Notes: a model not told the origin generated them from the letters alone. A stretch of 64,000 nucleotides of DNA from Paramarasmius palmivorus (GCA_037176845.1 JAYKXP010000040.1:1-64000); one strand, 5' to 3'. Positions 8,101-25,213 are shown, numbered from the stretch's first letter. A program made the numbers and translations.

Positions 8101-11100
8101 GTGCAGGCATACAAAATCAACGTGCCTTTTGGATATATTTAGCGGTTCGTCCGTCTCAATTCGGCAATAACAAGAAGGAAATACTCAAGGTTGCTCACAT
8201 TCACTAATCTAGTTGCTCGTGATCGACAAACTTGCTGAAAACACTCAGATGCGTGATATTGAGCAGGTACCTCGAGCTGTCAAACTACGCACTCGACACT
8301 CGGACGTACTCATGGAAGGCCGACGTGCACACTAAATGGCAAATGGGGTAGCAACAACATCTCTTGGTCAGTTCATCGTGGCTGCCTTCTCCGTATCTAT
8401 CTAAAACTATATTCACACAGGGCAGACCATTTCCCGATCTCTAGAGCGTCCCTTTAATGAAAGATCACCAAGCGCTTATACGACCGTCGAAGGTCACATT
8501 CAGCAGGGTACAACCTAAGCGTCAACTCGAAACGGATCCCGAGCAATCTATAATCGTACAAAATTCAACAACAAACTACAACCCAGACTTTATCTCCTTT
8601 AGTTTCACGCCCTGTCCGAACCTTTCGCAGCTGAACGCAGTCCGATCCAACCGAACATGCGGCTGGCATTGCGTCGGTGCTGCAGACGATACCCACGTGG
8701 AAACAAACACCCCGTACACGTTCTACACTATGATTTCTCACCAGGAGATCTCTTTTCAAAACCTTTGATCACTCTTCCAGAGGGAATAGTGAATCTGGAG
8801 CGTTGCTGTGCAAAGGTACGGTCCTCTCGGTCCTCAACGCCATACTCGTCGAGCTCTTCGAATCCAGGATCCCTGGACCCCCTGCCTTGCCTTTGAAAGC
8901 AACTCTCGAACGGTTCATTCCATGAGGTGTTCGGATATCTCACGGGTACGTTTTATATGTTTCCCAAGAGCATTTCTCATGCTAACTCAGATGTTTCTCG
9001 TACCTAATATACATCGCTGCTGAGATGGCAATCGGACATGCCTATTTAGTGCTGTAATGTAGCAAGTACTACGGGATATCTCTGAAAGTTCACTCTCGCG
9101 GAAACTCCGATTGTAGTCGCCACCTGATTCGAGGAAATACTGAAAGGTATGGCTATAGGACCGTTAATCAAGCAAGTCAGGATTCGATTTTGGATATACG
9201 CCCAACAGTGATTTTGAACGGTATAGAACATGGTGGCTTGGCAAAGCTGGGGAGTATACCAAGGTATGTTATGATTATTCATTTCACGTTGGCTAACATA
9301 CTACCATCGCGTAGGCTTCAGGGACATTTTTCGTACTTTTGCAATGCAGAGGTCCGCATTTCTGTATGCAGTGGCACGTCCTGATGGAAGACTCCATCAA
9401 ATCGTATGGATCAAATGCTGGACCACACTTGGTCACGCGATATTCACGCATACACATCTCGATATAGTCTTCTTCCGGAATGTAAGCTTGGACCTCCTGT
9501 CCGGGCGGAAATTATGTGCATTAAGGTCCGTCACTCGGGCTCCTCCTTGCTTGTACCTGCTGTACTCAATTCAGCACAGACGCTTCATTTATTTTCCAGA
9601 CTCTGGGAACACATATTGACCTGGAAATGACCCCGAGCTAATCGTCGTGCAGCTCCAACAACTCCTTTCTTATATTCTTGGTACTCATCATATTGCTGAA
9701 TCGATGGTGACCCGGAGAGTTGAAAGAGAGCGAGAAAATGCCCGAACGTGTGTCCGTATATTAAATTCTACGTTTATATAACATACGTTGATGATATCCC
9801 GGACCTGTTCGTACATGCAATAACATGTGGAATTGATGTAGTACATCAACTAGAAATCTCTTCGCACGCACGGAGTGACTGGATTTGTCACTAAGGAGAG
9901 TCAAATTGCGAGGTTCCAGTGTAGGTACTCCAGTCAGTTACCTAAAATATCTACCGAGCGATCTTCTGAGGGATAGGTCCAAGAGAACACCAGTCGAGGA
10001 AGGAAGCCCTCGGTTTATCGTTCATGAGGATAGAGGACAAGAAATAGGATGCAGGAGTTAGTCGTGAAGAGAAGCATGGCCTTAAAGCGTGACGAGTAAT
10101 GGTTGCAGAAGCGCGGAAGTCTCCATGAATAGCAGCCGCTGTGGGTGGTATAGTTGCAATAGGGAGCGGAGCACTTGGCGATATTCGGAACGGAGCGCTG
10201 AAACTATGTCTGAAACTGGCCTGAAATGAGTCATTTGTGGGATGGCGCGGACAATGCGGAGGCATGAAGACACGGGAAAGATAAAATGAAAAAGGCACTA
10301 CTCACTGTGTGATACATCATGCACCCAAAAACTTCCAACCACCCATCCGGCTCTAAACTCTCTCAGAGTACACCTTTCTATTGCATAATCTTCCCGGAAT
10401 CTTGTTTGAGGTATAAGCCTTGGTGATTTGTCGAGCTCGTCGTTGTTGAACGTGGTTGTGGTCAAGGAATGATTCAAAGATTAGAAAATGATGAGATAAA
10501 TTAAACGACCGTGCCTGAGAACGAAGGTACTGTATGGTTAGGGTTTACATCTTCTTTGGCATCAACGACGACGACGACCGTAGCTCTGATTTTCTGTCCT
10601 TGATATTTCCCTACAGTCCTCTTGAACCAAGGCTCAAAGTGATCTTGAGGTGCTTGGAGTACGCTGCAGGGTAGAATGGGCTCCCAGGTGCGTCAACTTA
10701 CAATCGTGCTCAAAGACATTTATTTCGGTCCTCGTTCATCCTCTAGATGACCCCGCAAATCATTCCATGACCTTGGAAGAATCGTATATCGAAAGCCCTC
10801 ACCTGAAAATACAAACCGAGTAGCTAATACGCGCATTTGTCGAGACTTCACCGGAACTGTGCTCGTTGAAGAACTACGCACTGATTTCACAAAGTCGGTG
10901 CGTGTTTTGTGCGCTACTTCTACGATTCCTCATTTCTGACATGTATTCTAGGGTACTAGGCCCTATCAGCCCGCGCTACCATATCGGAATGTCGAACCGC
11001 GTGTACGGACGTCGTACTTTCCCCCACCAACTTATTCCCAACGCATCGTTGAGGTTTCCACATAAACGATCACCCCACAAGATCCTCTCGTGTAATTTGC

Positions 11101-11175
11101 GTCCAGAGATTACAGAATACACTCGTTCTCAATGCTCGTCATGTCGCGATATTGTATAGTAACAGCATACCCTCA
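5191..11175. other. Stretch with no recognisable gene
   Basis: About 6 kb after the palindrome array without a gene I can name. Minus-strand frames at 5331-5603, 5909-6196 and 6275-6745 and plus-strand frames at 7455-7967, 8457-8896 and 9344-9630 are short, overlap in different frames and do not join into a plausible gene. They look like decayed coding sequence. I saw no telomere-linked helicase motifs, transposase or reverse transcriptase. Confidence 0.5.
10501..10692 (-). pseudogene. Possible C-terminal coding fragment, unknown
   Basis: An open minus-strand stretch of 63 codons with coding-like composition ends in TAA at 10501-10503. It has no start codon and would need an upstream exon joined near 10692. 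It contains a run of five valines followed by DAKEDVNPNHT. I do not recognise the family, and it may be a relic exon. Confidence 0.2.
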
Positions 11176-11263
11176 TGCCCCATGGCTGAGTTGGTTACAG
11201 CGTCCGACTGTTATAGCTAGGTATCACATCGGAAGGTCGTGAGTTCGAGCCTCACTGGGGCAG
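11176..11263 (+). tRNA. trnN-GUU: tRNA-Asn(GTT) with intron
   Basis: Seven-bp acceptor stem TGCCCCA/TGGGGCA (11176-11182 with 11256-11262), discriminator G at 11263, D stem GCTG/CAGC, anticodon stem TCCGA/TCGGA, and T arm GTGAG-TTCGAGC-CTCAC. The loop reads CT-GTT-A, then about 14 nt of intron between positions 37 and 38, then A. Anticodon GTT means asparagine. Confidence 0.95.
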
Positions 11264-11409
11264 CTAGGGTGGTAACGGAATGATTTTTGCCTTTATCCGC
11301 AGTAACCATGGAAGGTAGCGCAGCAGTCGTGAGGTACAGCGAGCCCAACTCGATTGCTTTTGGCAAAAAAGTCTCTCGGAGGCATTTTTGTATCCAATCA
11401 CAAGCTTAA

Positions 11410-15217
<3,808 letters not shown>

Positions 15218-15335
15218 AAACATCAATTTCCTGAAACGGACGGTAATACATATGTGGCGATGTATTTGCTACCATGCATGTTGTAATACGGAAATACTCA
15301 TCCGCTGGTGGATGAAGCAAAAGGGATTGAATCAC

Positions 15336-15425
15336 CTGCCCCAGTGAGGCTCGAACTCACGACCTTCCGATTGATGACATCGACACGTAACAGTCGGACG
15401 CTGTAACCAACTCAGCCATGGGGCA
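15336..15425 (-). tRNA. trnN-GUU: tRNA-Asn(GTT) with intron, second copy
   Basis: The mature part is identical to the copy at 11176-11263: same acceptor, D, anticodon and T stems and GTT anticodon. Its intron is different in sequence and about 2 nt longer. It faces the first copy across the kinase gene, so the pair forms an inverted repeat about 4.2 kb apart. Confidence 0.95.
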
Positions 15426-15528
15426 GATGAAGGGTTATTTATCATAGGTAATCCTGTTGTTTTTGTACTCGCAAAGCTCGGAAGTCTACTCACGTGGACC
15501 GAACACCTTTTTCTCCCGAACCACGATC

Positions 15529-15741
15529 ATGGATACCGCACTGCATCCCCCAATCCGTCTACAACTCCTCGAGGAACGCTCCGTCTCAGCGAAAACGACA
15601 CAAAAGCTCTTAGCAGCCTTCATTGAGGATTTTCACGCACGTACCAACACAGCTCAGGGAGGAAAAGGCGGAAACACTGGGGTTGCTGTGAGACTGCAGA
15701 AGCTGAGGGATGCGCTCGAAGAGGAGACTAAGAAGGCATAG
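15529..15741 (+). CDS. Small intronless protein, unknown function
   Basis: A 70-aa open frame from ATG at 15529, with an in-frame upstream ATG at 15457 as alternative start. The protein is charged, begins MDTALHPPIRLQLLEERS, is likely alpha-helical and ends in a lysine-rich EEETKKA. I recognise no domain. It lies between a tRNA and the ketoacyl-CoA reductase, with room for its own promoter. Codon use looks like real coding sequence, but the length alone would not prove it. Confidence 0.5.
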   Translation: MDTALHPPIRLQLLEERSVSAKTTQKLLAAFIEDFHARTNTAQGGKGGNTGVAVRLQKLRDALEEETKKA

Positions 15742-16414
15742 CGAATCTCGTACGTACTTTGCTTAGCTGCTGCTTTGTCTAACTTCTTGATGCTTGACGC
15801 AGGAGTTAGCACATAGGCAGCTTATACCATTATCCTGCTCCACATCCGGCTGCAACAAATCTATCCATTGCATCATAACCACTGTCACCTATCGCTAGGC
15901 TGCAGCATTTCCCTTCTTACCAAAGGCTGATTGACAACGCATAACGAAAGCTATGTAGACGAGAATCCAACGGCATGCGACGTTCGGAACGCATTTATTG
16001 CCTCAGACCAGCAATACACATTCCTATGACTGTATAACTTGAGAAGACCTACATGATCAGGCAGCTCAGCCATGATACCGACAACGTCTGAAGATTTGCT
16101 ATCTTGTTAGGCCTAGATCTCGTAGCCGGTATCATGCAGAACTCAAATCAGACACGCTACGTCTTCAATGTTGTACGACAGGCGTCTTCTTCACCTTGAA
16201 ACGCCAAGGTTCCCAAGCAATCAAGCTGTTGGACTTCGGAGGACCCTGAGTGACGACGGGTGAACTGTGTATGATGGGTTTGGAGCGTGTTGGTGCACCT
16301 CAGCTGACTCCGGTACATTGTACGCCAATCCCGAAAGTATCACAAGCTCATCGCGCTCCAAACCCCTCTACTGCGGGGAAATGAGCACACTTCAGCTCTC
16401 TGTTCTCCCCCACG
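15742..16414. other. Intergenic, nothing recognised
   Basis: About 670 bp between the small protein and the ketoacyl-CoA reductase. I see no ORF, tRNA or clear repeat. The right part is presumably the promoter of the next gene. Confidence 0.5.
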
Positions 16415-17959
16415 ATGGAAGTCATTGAGTATATTGAACAATTAGGTATGTCCGTCGCACTGTTTTAAATAGAACTGTATTAGCTGACATATTCGCCTCT
16501 AGTATTGAAAAGATCATACCTAACAACACTTATCTTTGGTATTGGCGCTTACCAACTTTCGTTCTTCGTGGTTCGCACTATTCTAGTCTTTACACAAACA
16601 TTGATTCTTTCCGGAACACCAGTAAGCACATTCCTATCCTCTCGGAGAAATTTTCTTATTTCATCCGATGCCTACTACAGCTAACGAGTTACGGTGCAAA
16701 GAAGGGAGCATGGGCAGGTTCGTATAATTGTAGACATCCAGCGATACCTCTGTCATCTGAGTGGCCTCTAGTGATAACCGGATCTTCGGATGGTATCGGA
16801 CGTGAATTTGCGATTCAGCTAGGTTCAGCGGGTTTGAACATACTTCTCGTCGCGCGGAACAAAGAGGCTCTGGAAAGGGTAGCCGAACAAATTAGTGCGT
16901 GCGTTAATTTCTCTTCATTAACCGGACTAGCATGTAGGAGGGGCCACGAATAACGCGGTATCTGTTCAGATCTGCCTTATCGACTTTGCGAAGGCAACGG
17001 AGGAGGACTTCACACGACTACAGCAAATTATCGACTCAATGAACATTGGAGTTCTTGGTGGGTTCAATTTCAGCATCGATCACATTTCCGTTAATGTCTG
17101 CTATCCTACTCCATGCACGCATCGCATTGTCGGCGTATGTGAAGTCAACAATGTCGGCCGAGGACATTCAGTACCCAACCCATTCATCGAAACACCCTTG
17201 TCCGAAATCAACGATATCATAGCGATCAATGTCCAGGGCACACTGCGAACAACGCATTTGGTCGTCCCAACAATGATCAGATCTAAGCAACGTTCTAGGT
17301 ATGTCCTTCTATCGATGAATATGGGTCGAGTATTGGTCGAGAAAAGCGTTTGATCCTAGTTTTTCGTGGGTTCGCCTGTCCGTTCAAATCTCCTGTACCC
17401 GTGTTCACGTTCATTCATTCAACTCTAGCCCTATGTCGTGTGTGGAATTGATAATCTTCCTTAGAAGGGGTCTTGTGATCAACGTCGGCTCGCTATCCGG
17501 AGCTATACCCATCTCACTCCTTTCGACATATTCAGCTAGCAAGTCTTTCATGGCTACGTGGTCAGCCGCGCTACGGGAAGAACTAAAAGACGAGGATATC
17601 GACGTTGTCCATCTCAACGCTTTCTACGTAGTAAGTGAGATTGTCTTATTGAATGCTAAAATTGACCTTCGCATTAGGAAACCAAACTCTCCAATACCAA
17701 GAAGTCTCTAATTGTGCCCGACACTGCAACATATGTTTCCTCTGCACTCGGATCTCTTGGTTGGGCTTGTGGTGCCGCTCTCACAGGACGCCCAGGTACT
17801 GCCTCACCTTTCTGGGGGCACGCGCTGTTGGATTGGATTGGACAGATCGTACCGGGGTATCCAGGCGTCTTTGTTCCGGTGGGACTGAAGCTCCAGCGCT
17901 TCATGCGAAAGAAGATCATTCATGAGAGTGTTCTAAAGGAGAAAGCGAGCACACGTTGA
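16415..17959 (+). CDS. IFA38: Very-long-chain 3-oxoacyl-CoA reductase (Ifa38 type)
   Basis: Predicted 343 aa from exons 16415-16445, 16503-16621, 16681-16717, 16772-16894, 16938-17057, 17145-17298, 17465-17630 and 17678-17959. It carries out the second step of ER fatty-acid elongation, reducing 3-ketoacyl-CoA with NADPH. The N-terminus has a hydrophobic segment (about residues 16-45). Next come the cofactor motif TGSSDGIG, the NNVG motif, then the catalytic Ser in NVGSLSG and Tyr/Lys in YSASK. The C-terminal region has small hydrophobic stretches and a basic end. Length matches the yeast and human KAR proteins. The 43-nt intron 16895-16937 is short for this genome. I infer function from family membership; the membrane segment and order of motifs distinguish it from soluble SDRs. 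Confidence 0.9.
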
Positions 17960-18488
17960 TATACATAAGGGGAGAGGATCATCCTCGGGAGCTATCACCC
18001 CGATCAGGGCAGCCTACATCATAATCCTATCTGTATGCATTTGGTTCTCTTGCAATCGGTACTTGATCAAAGCCTAGTATATAGATCGAGTGCAGTCTGA
18101 TTTGAGTAGAGCTTCGAGCTAATATGTTGTCTGGTTATATACCGTTCTCTATTCAACATCGTAAAGCTCAAATAGTTCTGTAGCGGAGTCGATAGACCAG
18201 AGCCCAACAGGAGACCACTCGTTAGCAAGATGTGATGAAAGGCTAGACGATCTCAAGATACATTTACAAACGAAGTTACTCCCTGGACTTATTCAAAGCA
18301 CTTCTGTGGCGTCCGATCTCAATGTTTAAAGTGGTTACTTGCGACTTAATCTATATCCGACATAGTTGCATACAAATACAGGAGCAAAACCCATAAACAT
18401 TAGTCATACAGGTGATAAAACAGATTCCGTGTAAAAGGGCCTGGGGTCATAGAACATGAAGCCAAATGTAAAATTCATAACACGCTTG
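17960..18488. other. Convergent intergenic region
   Basis: About 530 bp between the 3' ends of the ketoacyl-CoA reductase and the FAD monooxygenase. I see no gene or repeat; it should hold both 3' untranslated regions. Confidence 0.5.
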
Positions 18489-20377
18489 TTACGACTCCAG
18501 TCTCCTGATTGATTCTTGTACGGCATCATCAACTGTAGTGGTCCATGCTTCGCGGGAAATTAACTGCCTTGAATTGGAGGTCTAGACGTATCGAGACAGT
18601 ACTCACCCCATTCCCAGTTCTTCACGAACTTCTTACCCATTCTTTGTAAGACATCCCATTGCTCATCGGAGTCCATACGATCCAAGTCGATGCCATCGAG
18701 CTCGAACGAGTAGTATCGTCCATTCTGACGTGTGTTCTCCTGTACACGATGTGCCATTGGGCGTCGAATCTCATCGTACACGCGGAGAGCGCGGTGAACG
18801 TTCTCCCGAGTAGTCCGCGGATGACCGAGGACTGTGGCAAGAATGTAACTATCCTGTAGTCCTTTTGTAAGACAGTGAACAGAAGTTGTCGATGAAACGC
18901 ACCTCTATTGCCTGTCCAGCTCCAGAACCCTGATGAGGCTGAGCAGCATGGGCCTAAGATCAAAGTGTGAGTTATATGACGTATGTACCCATGCAGAATT
19001 TAAGACTATTACTTACTGCATCACCCATAACTGCTGCCCTGCCTGACACATAAGAACGCATAGGGCGCACTGTGTGAATCGCCCACTGGAGCGGTTTATC
19101 GACGCACTTTAGGCAGATGATTGAGGCGGTAGTGATATTATAAGTTGATCGCACTTACATCTATCAAAGCCTGCACTTCCGGCTCCCAATGTGAAAACAT
19201 TGGCGCAAACTGAGACCGATCTGATGTAGCAACCCAAGGACCATTATATTTTGTGTTTTCAAGATCATGTCGGAAGGTAAACGCGACGAAGTTTACGAGT
19301 TTTCCCTTGGATATTGGGTACGCAATAACATACTAAGATTGAAAATGAGGGGCCTGTAAACATGGGTAAGGAATGGGATGACTCACACCACCTTTACCAA
19401 GGTACTAGAGGGCGAGAAATCTCCGTTAAAACGAACAGCACATGACGAAGTGCGGTGCCTACCTGCATAGGTGTGGTCATTGCCCGATGGGTGGGGAATC
19501 GGGAGTTCAACCGTTCTGTGGGTATTAAAGCCCGATATGCAATGGTCCCGCTCCAAACAGGTTCCACTGCAAGTAATAGATCTGCGGCTTCCTTATATCT
19601 GCCCTCGGACTGGGCCCATCTTGACTTCTCGCTTAATATTGACCGTCTAACAGCCGATTTCAGGCCATCTGCGCCCAAAAGCACGTCGCAATAAGCTTTG
19701 GATCCGTCCTCAAAAAGTAACTCGATAGGTCCGGTCATGCGCTGGTGATATGATCGGAGTCGCTTAGAGCAGTGTGTTCTGCAAGATCTTGGTAGATGTC
19801 GGAGAAGTGTTTGCTGGTAATCGGCTCTATGAAGCATTACGAGCGAACCTTGCGGAGAATGTGTAAGACAAATAACAATATCCAGTTGGTAACGTAGACA
19901 TACCGTTGGTGACTAGTTGATAGAAGTCGCTACTCTCTTCAGGCTGGTCACTCTTTCGATACCGAAAGCTCGATACTACAGAGTATGAGATGATTGTTAG
20001 TTGAACGTGAGAAGTGGCACAAACCTGGTCCATCCGTAACACTAAGTTCGGTAACGCGAAGAAGGTCCTGCTCAAGACCCAGAGCTCGGATAATCTTCCA
20101 TGGCCCTGGACTGCAGTTATGCCTCGAAATATCAATCATGTATGTATAGTACTCACGAGGAAAAAGGCCAATTCCTGCGCCGACTTCTGCGAGTTTATTG
20201 GCACTTTCGTAAACGTCGATTTCTATATCGGGAAATTTTGACAATGCAAGCGCGCAGGTCAAGCCTCCGATGCCAGCACCACTATCAACAATGGAAAGGG
20301 CTATCAGCGCTGTGATAAACAAGAGATTGCAAGATAGTTTACCAGATTGCAACTGTTAGTCTGCTGTTTGACCCCAT
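18489..20377 (-). CDS. FAD-dependent monooxygenase, salicylate-hydroxylase-like
   Basis: Predicted 445 aa from 11 exons (minus strand): 20343-20377, 20157-20281, 20025-20105, 19904-19975, 19463-19848, 19387-19404, 19159-19332, 19017-19106, 18903-18953, 18607-18853, 18489-18547. It has the Rossmann GAGIGG at residues 13-18, EVGAGIGLFP, the second FAD/NADPH motif GADGLKS, and GDAAHAAQPHQGSGAGQ, all typical of group A flavoprotein hydroxylases acting on aromatic compounds. The substrate is not predictable. It includes an 18-nt microexon (19387-19404). Every intron is 49-63 nt. All joins keep frame, so the gene looks intact. It sits tail to tail with the reductase to its left. Confidence 0.88.
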
Positions 20378-21400
20378 TGACTGTGATATGACAAGGTTGA
20401 CTGAAGCAGGTGTGGTATGAGTATCACCAATATTCCAAGCAAGGGCGCCATTTTTAACGTTGCGGGAGCCCTTTTGACACGGTTTGACCGGACAACGTTT
20501 AGGATGGTGGTGTAGTTGCCGAAGAATTGGTGCTTACTCAAGAAGGGGCGTGCACGTTCCTGATAGTGCGGCTAATTATTTCCCACGATTCAGTCGCGCC
20601 TTCCTCCAAATAACATCCGGTAAGTCCTGTCAAGTCGCAGTGACGAAATTTGAGAACATATCAATCAGCAGCGAACGTTGAGATGTCAGGGAGATACTCC
20701 ACGATGGAGACAGTACTCTTCTCCTGATCTCTGTTTATCAAGCCCTTGAGACGAGATTTCACCCATTGGTCGTTCAATCACGAAATTATCGAGAAACTTC
20801 AACCTACTTCAACCAACCTCATACGCCGGTAAGCTGGTCTCGCTCATCTATCGCGGATCATATATGATGGGAGATAGAGGGGAAGGTTTCCTGGGAAGGT
20901 GAACCGGCGCCCATGATTACAACAGAGTTCTTAGGTACCGTGACAAAAGCCGAGCGCTTTCCATCTCGTATTACTATAGAGACACTCACCCTCATTTACC
21001 GCTCTTTTATTGCGAAGTAATCGTGTGATCATCGGATATAGGGGAGAGGAGTCCTCGTTAGCGGGAGAGGCAGTACTAAGTAACTGTATTTAGAAGAACG
21101 TTGCAAGGCTAAGGCCTCACAGGCTAAGTACCACGTGGAAGTTATAAACGCTGGCGGAGATAAGCTTAGCTCGAATCAGCCAAATCCGTGCGACTGTTCA
21201 GAAGTTGTATGTCACCTACCTGGAAGTGTATCTATCCTCTCTTTCGACCTCACGAAATCGAACTTTATGCATTTCATTGGTATGTTTGGCGGCAAAGCGC
21301 TTCAACAGGCTCACCGCTGAGCATGCCGCGTGCATTCATTTTATCTTAATCTGATGAGCCAAAGCAACATAAGGCATCAGAATCAGTCATATACCTTGTA
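20378..21400. other. Intergenic, nothing recognised
   Basis: About 1 kb upstream of the FAD monooxygenase with no recognisable gene. Short open frames (for example 20484-20681 and 21135-21320) show no motif. Confidence 0.4.
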
Positions 21401-23010
21401 GTTTTGGTACACAAGTGGTTATAGGCTTTGGATACTTTCCTATATTACAGGATGCGGCATGCTCTCATTGTAGATTGTGAACTGTCTCCCCGATATGTAC
21501 GGCAATGTTACTGCCGCCGCAGGAACGTCACCGATCCCTGCGTGCGAAATCATCTCGCAGAATACTTACAAGCATCTAGATACCGTGGGCAATCCAAGTG
21601 TTCTCAGTCCAGACCATCTCCTTGCCATCAGTATTTGAACCGAGGAAAGGGAAAGCTAGTTCCTGAGCCACAGAGTTGCGAAGTGTTCGGGTTTCTTTCC
21701 TGTGGCAAGTCTTTAGTCTTGCATGACATGCTGGGAACGAGGTCGGTACTATCGTTACCAACCAGCCAAGCGATGTCGAAGGTCAAGGAATTACTATTTC
21801 TCGTCTCGTCATGGAATGAGACTAGCCCTTAGAATCTGTTTCTAGTGTTGATTTGGAATGGTCCGTTTCATCAGTTCGGCTCAGACGAGGTAGGAAATGA
21901 GTGTGAAACGAGTGAATGGTTACAGACATTCAATCATAGCTATATCAAAAACATACCGGTGAGGGCGAGTATGGGGCCAAACGTATTGTTTCTTTGCTTC
22001 AACGAAAGAGGTTCATCGGAAGAGGACGAGGCAATACTCAACCGAACTTTGACTGTACCGGACTCGGAAACTGGTCCACAGGGACGTTGGTAGATGTTTT
22101 ATCCATTACTGAAGGAAAATCTAAAATCTTATGTAGGTACAGTCTTTTTTTTGATGCACAACCCCTTGGTATTATTTGCACCCTGGATTCAATGCACAAA
22201 AATGGCACTGGTCGTCGTCGAGCGTGTATGCGTATCGTGAGGTTTCAAAGTAAACAGGCGCGTTATTGGCATCTTTACCCGAACTTTCTGAATCTCTGGT
22301 CTGACAGAATCGGTCGAAGGGTCGCTTCCGAAGGTGAATGATTTTTCGACGTCGTGCATGCGAACAGTGTCTGGGGAAGTAGCAGCAAATAACCGTCGAT
22401 CAAATACACCCAGCACCTCAAAAATTATTCCCTGATCGACATGCCCGAATCGACCGCACTCCTAGATCAATGATCATGACGAAAGCCTGGGTACGTCACT
22501 CCATGCCGGCAACAAAGTCGTCGCGAGGGAGGACAGGTAATGAGAGACAGTATGCTTTCTGCGAGGCAAGCACTGGTGTAGAGGGCGCATCAGGAAGCGA
22601 GGTTAGCCATGCTGTTAGCATCCAGGATGGCACATACCCTGAACCGTACCTTTAATAGAGACTACCTGCCAATTTACCTCATGACACTGTGTATGCTATG
22701 CTGGCCCAATACTCACCTACCGTGAATATCGCATTCGAGCTCCTAAAGGATTCTGGGCGCCTTGACATCTAGAAAATGAGAGGTTAAAGTCTGTCCATTG
22801 TTCATCGGTACCGAAATATGCCCCGAGAAAAAGCGACCCAGAATTTTTCGGCTCCTACAATGGACGAGTTACCAGGATATCGCTATGCAGCTGCTGAATG
22901 AACACTCGCAGGAAGAAACGCGAATCATCACTACAGATGCGCATCTAGTAGGCGCATTTTGGGCTCGATCCCACTTGAACAATGAACACGAGAGCAAGGC
23001 GGCATAACTT
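21400..23010 (-). pseudogene. Unknown multi-exon gene or relic
   Basis: Minus-strand segments with coding-like composition can be chained in part. One segment at about 22425-22545 ends RDDFVAGME. It joins across a 46-nt GT-AG gap to a segment starting ECGRFGHVDQG and running to about 22240. Separate segments lie near 22080-21960 (VSESGTVKVRLSIASSSS) and 21760-21600 (VAQELAFPFLGSNTDG). A further piece near 22900-22780 (SGSLFLGAYFGTDEQW) is interrupted by a stop. I cannot assemble one intact frame and do not recognise the family. Either it has introns I misplaced or it is decaying. Confidence 0.3.
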
Positions 23011-23845
23011 CCTGAGGAACGTGGCGACCAGAGTTGTGCGAGACACAAAGCCGAGTCTGGGATCTTCATTGCAAGTTGAGGATGAGAAAAGTATGCTTGA
23101 ACGCAGTCGTCGCTGGAGTAAGAGCAAATGTTGTCACAGGATTAGTCACGTCGTCCGAGTCACACCGTGCTTAGAGTATGTGCCTGACACAGTCACGTTC
23201 GGAACGATATCTTCACACCGTAAGTCACTAAGTGAAAAATATTCTGCTTAAAAAAGTTCTGCGCGGATAAGGCGTGTACATATCAGTTTAGTGTCAATAG
23301 CTGAAAAGAGCCTAGCAATCATCTGGTGAAACTTCCATATTAGGAAATTTCCTGGCTGAAAAACGAATCATCACCTAATATCCAGCAAGTCGAGTTATTG
23401 GCCAATATGTTCCATTTCTTTTGGTCATTCCTTCGAGCGGAATATTTCACATCTATGCCATGCTTGGATCTTCAAGTTAGCTGCCTTCTGTGCATCGCGC
23501 TGAAACAAAATTCCATCAGACATTCCCTTCCTATTCTACCTGTCTCCAAGGCTCCGAACCTCATACAAAGGTCCGCAAAGCGCGGATCGCACAACACTTA
23601 CTCAGATCACCTTGCTTCTTGTCATCAAGCTCGCCGAAACATAGCCAGAACATTCTCGCCCATCTCGGGTCAATATGCCGACTTCAATTTAAAGATTATG
23701 TTCGATTGAATCAGAGGTCTAGGCAAATGACCATCCACAAATGTCCAGTGAAGATGATCTCTATTTCTCGAATGCCCACAAGGCTATAACGATAACCCAT
23801 TATCATCAATAGTGCGAAATCCGAGTCACGGCTCTTTGAACTACC
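23011..23845. other. Non-coding stretch with a segment repeated at 27.2-27.45 kb
   Basis: No gene recognised. The segment about 23140-23620 resembles 27170-27450 in short collinear blocks, including GTGCCTGACACAG and ACAAAGGTCCGCAAA. See findings. Confidence 0.4.
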
Positions 23846-25213
23846 CTAATAATGGTACAACGGAGTTCTGTAAATTTGAATGGTTTTCCACGTGAACATC
23901 ATCGATGCTTTGAGGATCGATCTACCCTTACACCACAATAAACTTTCCTGGACAAGTGCCGTCGTCACCTTTGTCATTATATCTACTGGCCCTCCGGGCT
24001 TCGCTACCAATTCAGATGAAGATGAATCCCACGCCTCGCAATGCCTAAGCTCCGTGTCCATGAGATCGACGACACAATCCAGGACGAGCATCCCCAAATG
24101 CGGAAGAAAGTCCTCTACAAAAACATCCAAACCAGACAACAATTCATCATAATTGCTTGCTGAAATAGATAGCTCGTGTAAAGAGGAATGTGGACCCCTG
24201 GTTAACATAAGCTCCAGAATCGCGTTCAAGGTACCAGAGAGGCGCAATATCCGCAATGCAGGTGTCATAGCGAATAGGTCTAGCCTCGCACTATCCTCAT
24301 GTTTGACTAGTAATATAGCGGCTCAGTCACGAGAAATGTAAAACGCAGTGACAAACTTACATGTAAGGGATCGTAAATCCAGAATCGCGAGATGCCCGCC
24401 CACCAGTGGTAGCAGAGTAGTGAAGCGACTTGTCTCGAAAATCCGCGGGTATGGTTCACGGATATACGTATCCGGCGTGAATGTGACTATCAATTCACTT
24501 AGACTGGGGAAGCTGCATCCCCGTATCCACATGGCATGGATTAAAGGTAGCGTCCTTTGGTCAACGTGCAGCGTCTGCAATCCACAAAGGGGTATGAGCT
24601 CTCGCGAATGCGGTTCGTCATCCAGCGACTGATTAACCCCAATCTTGTGACAGCAAAGATTCGTCAACAGGGGATATGAACGAATCACTTGCAGAAGTTG
24701 CTCCAGTGTCCCAAAATTAGCCGAGAGAAGATGAAGAGTCGTTATCTTCTGAAAGTGGCTGAGGAAAGCGGACTGTGTCTCCGGCGTCAGCAGAAGACGA
24801 GTGGTCACGATCTGTGATGCAGGGAAACATATATTCGAGAGCTTCAGCGTTTGGATATCACCGAACAGCTGTTTTCCTCGTGTCGTATTTCCTATCACCT
24901 CTCCGCACCAGGCCATGAAGCGTTCAGGATGCCGTATTCGAGAAACGGGTATGTAAGGATGTGGAGAAGGTTTATGTCCGTCAAAGATAAGTTCCTTCAC
25001 TCTCGTGGCGTAAAGAGTCGAATGTGGATCAGATATTAGCTCTTCGAAGGTGTCGAGTGAGGTGGAAGTTGTATGGATAATAAAACTGGCCCAAAAATGT
25101 ATACGGGCCTGCTGGTGCCACGACCTACACACCAATGAACACATCCCAATATCCTGTCGATTGAGATATGCAACGATTTCGCCAAGGATTTCGGGAGGGA
25201 GTCGGAGAGCCAT
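23846..25213 (-). CDS. F-box protein
   Basis: Predicted 437 aa in two exons, 24361-25213 and 23846-24306 (54-nt intron with GTAAGT donor). The N-terminus, residues 1-40, is a clear F-box: LPPEILGEIVAYLNRQDIG then CSLVCRSW. The rest is a leucine-rich, LRR-like region common in the expanded agaricomycete F-box families. By family it would bind Skp1 and recruit targets to an SCF ubiquitin ligase; the target is unknown. The start is the ATG just before the F-box. There are no frame breaks. Confidence 0.8.

Noticed and set aside
5191..11175. Telomere-linked helicase gene, common in fungal subtelomeres
   Set aside because: No DEAD/H-box or RecQ motifs and no ORF longer than about 170 codons in this region.
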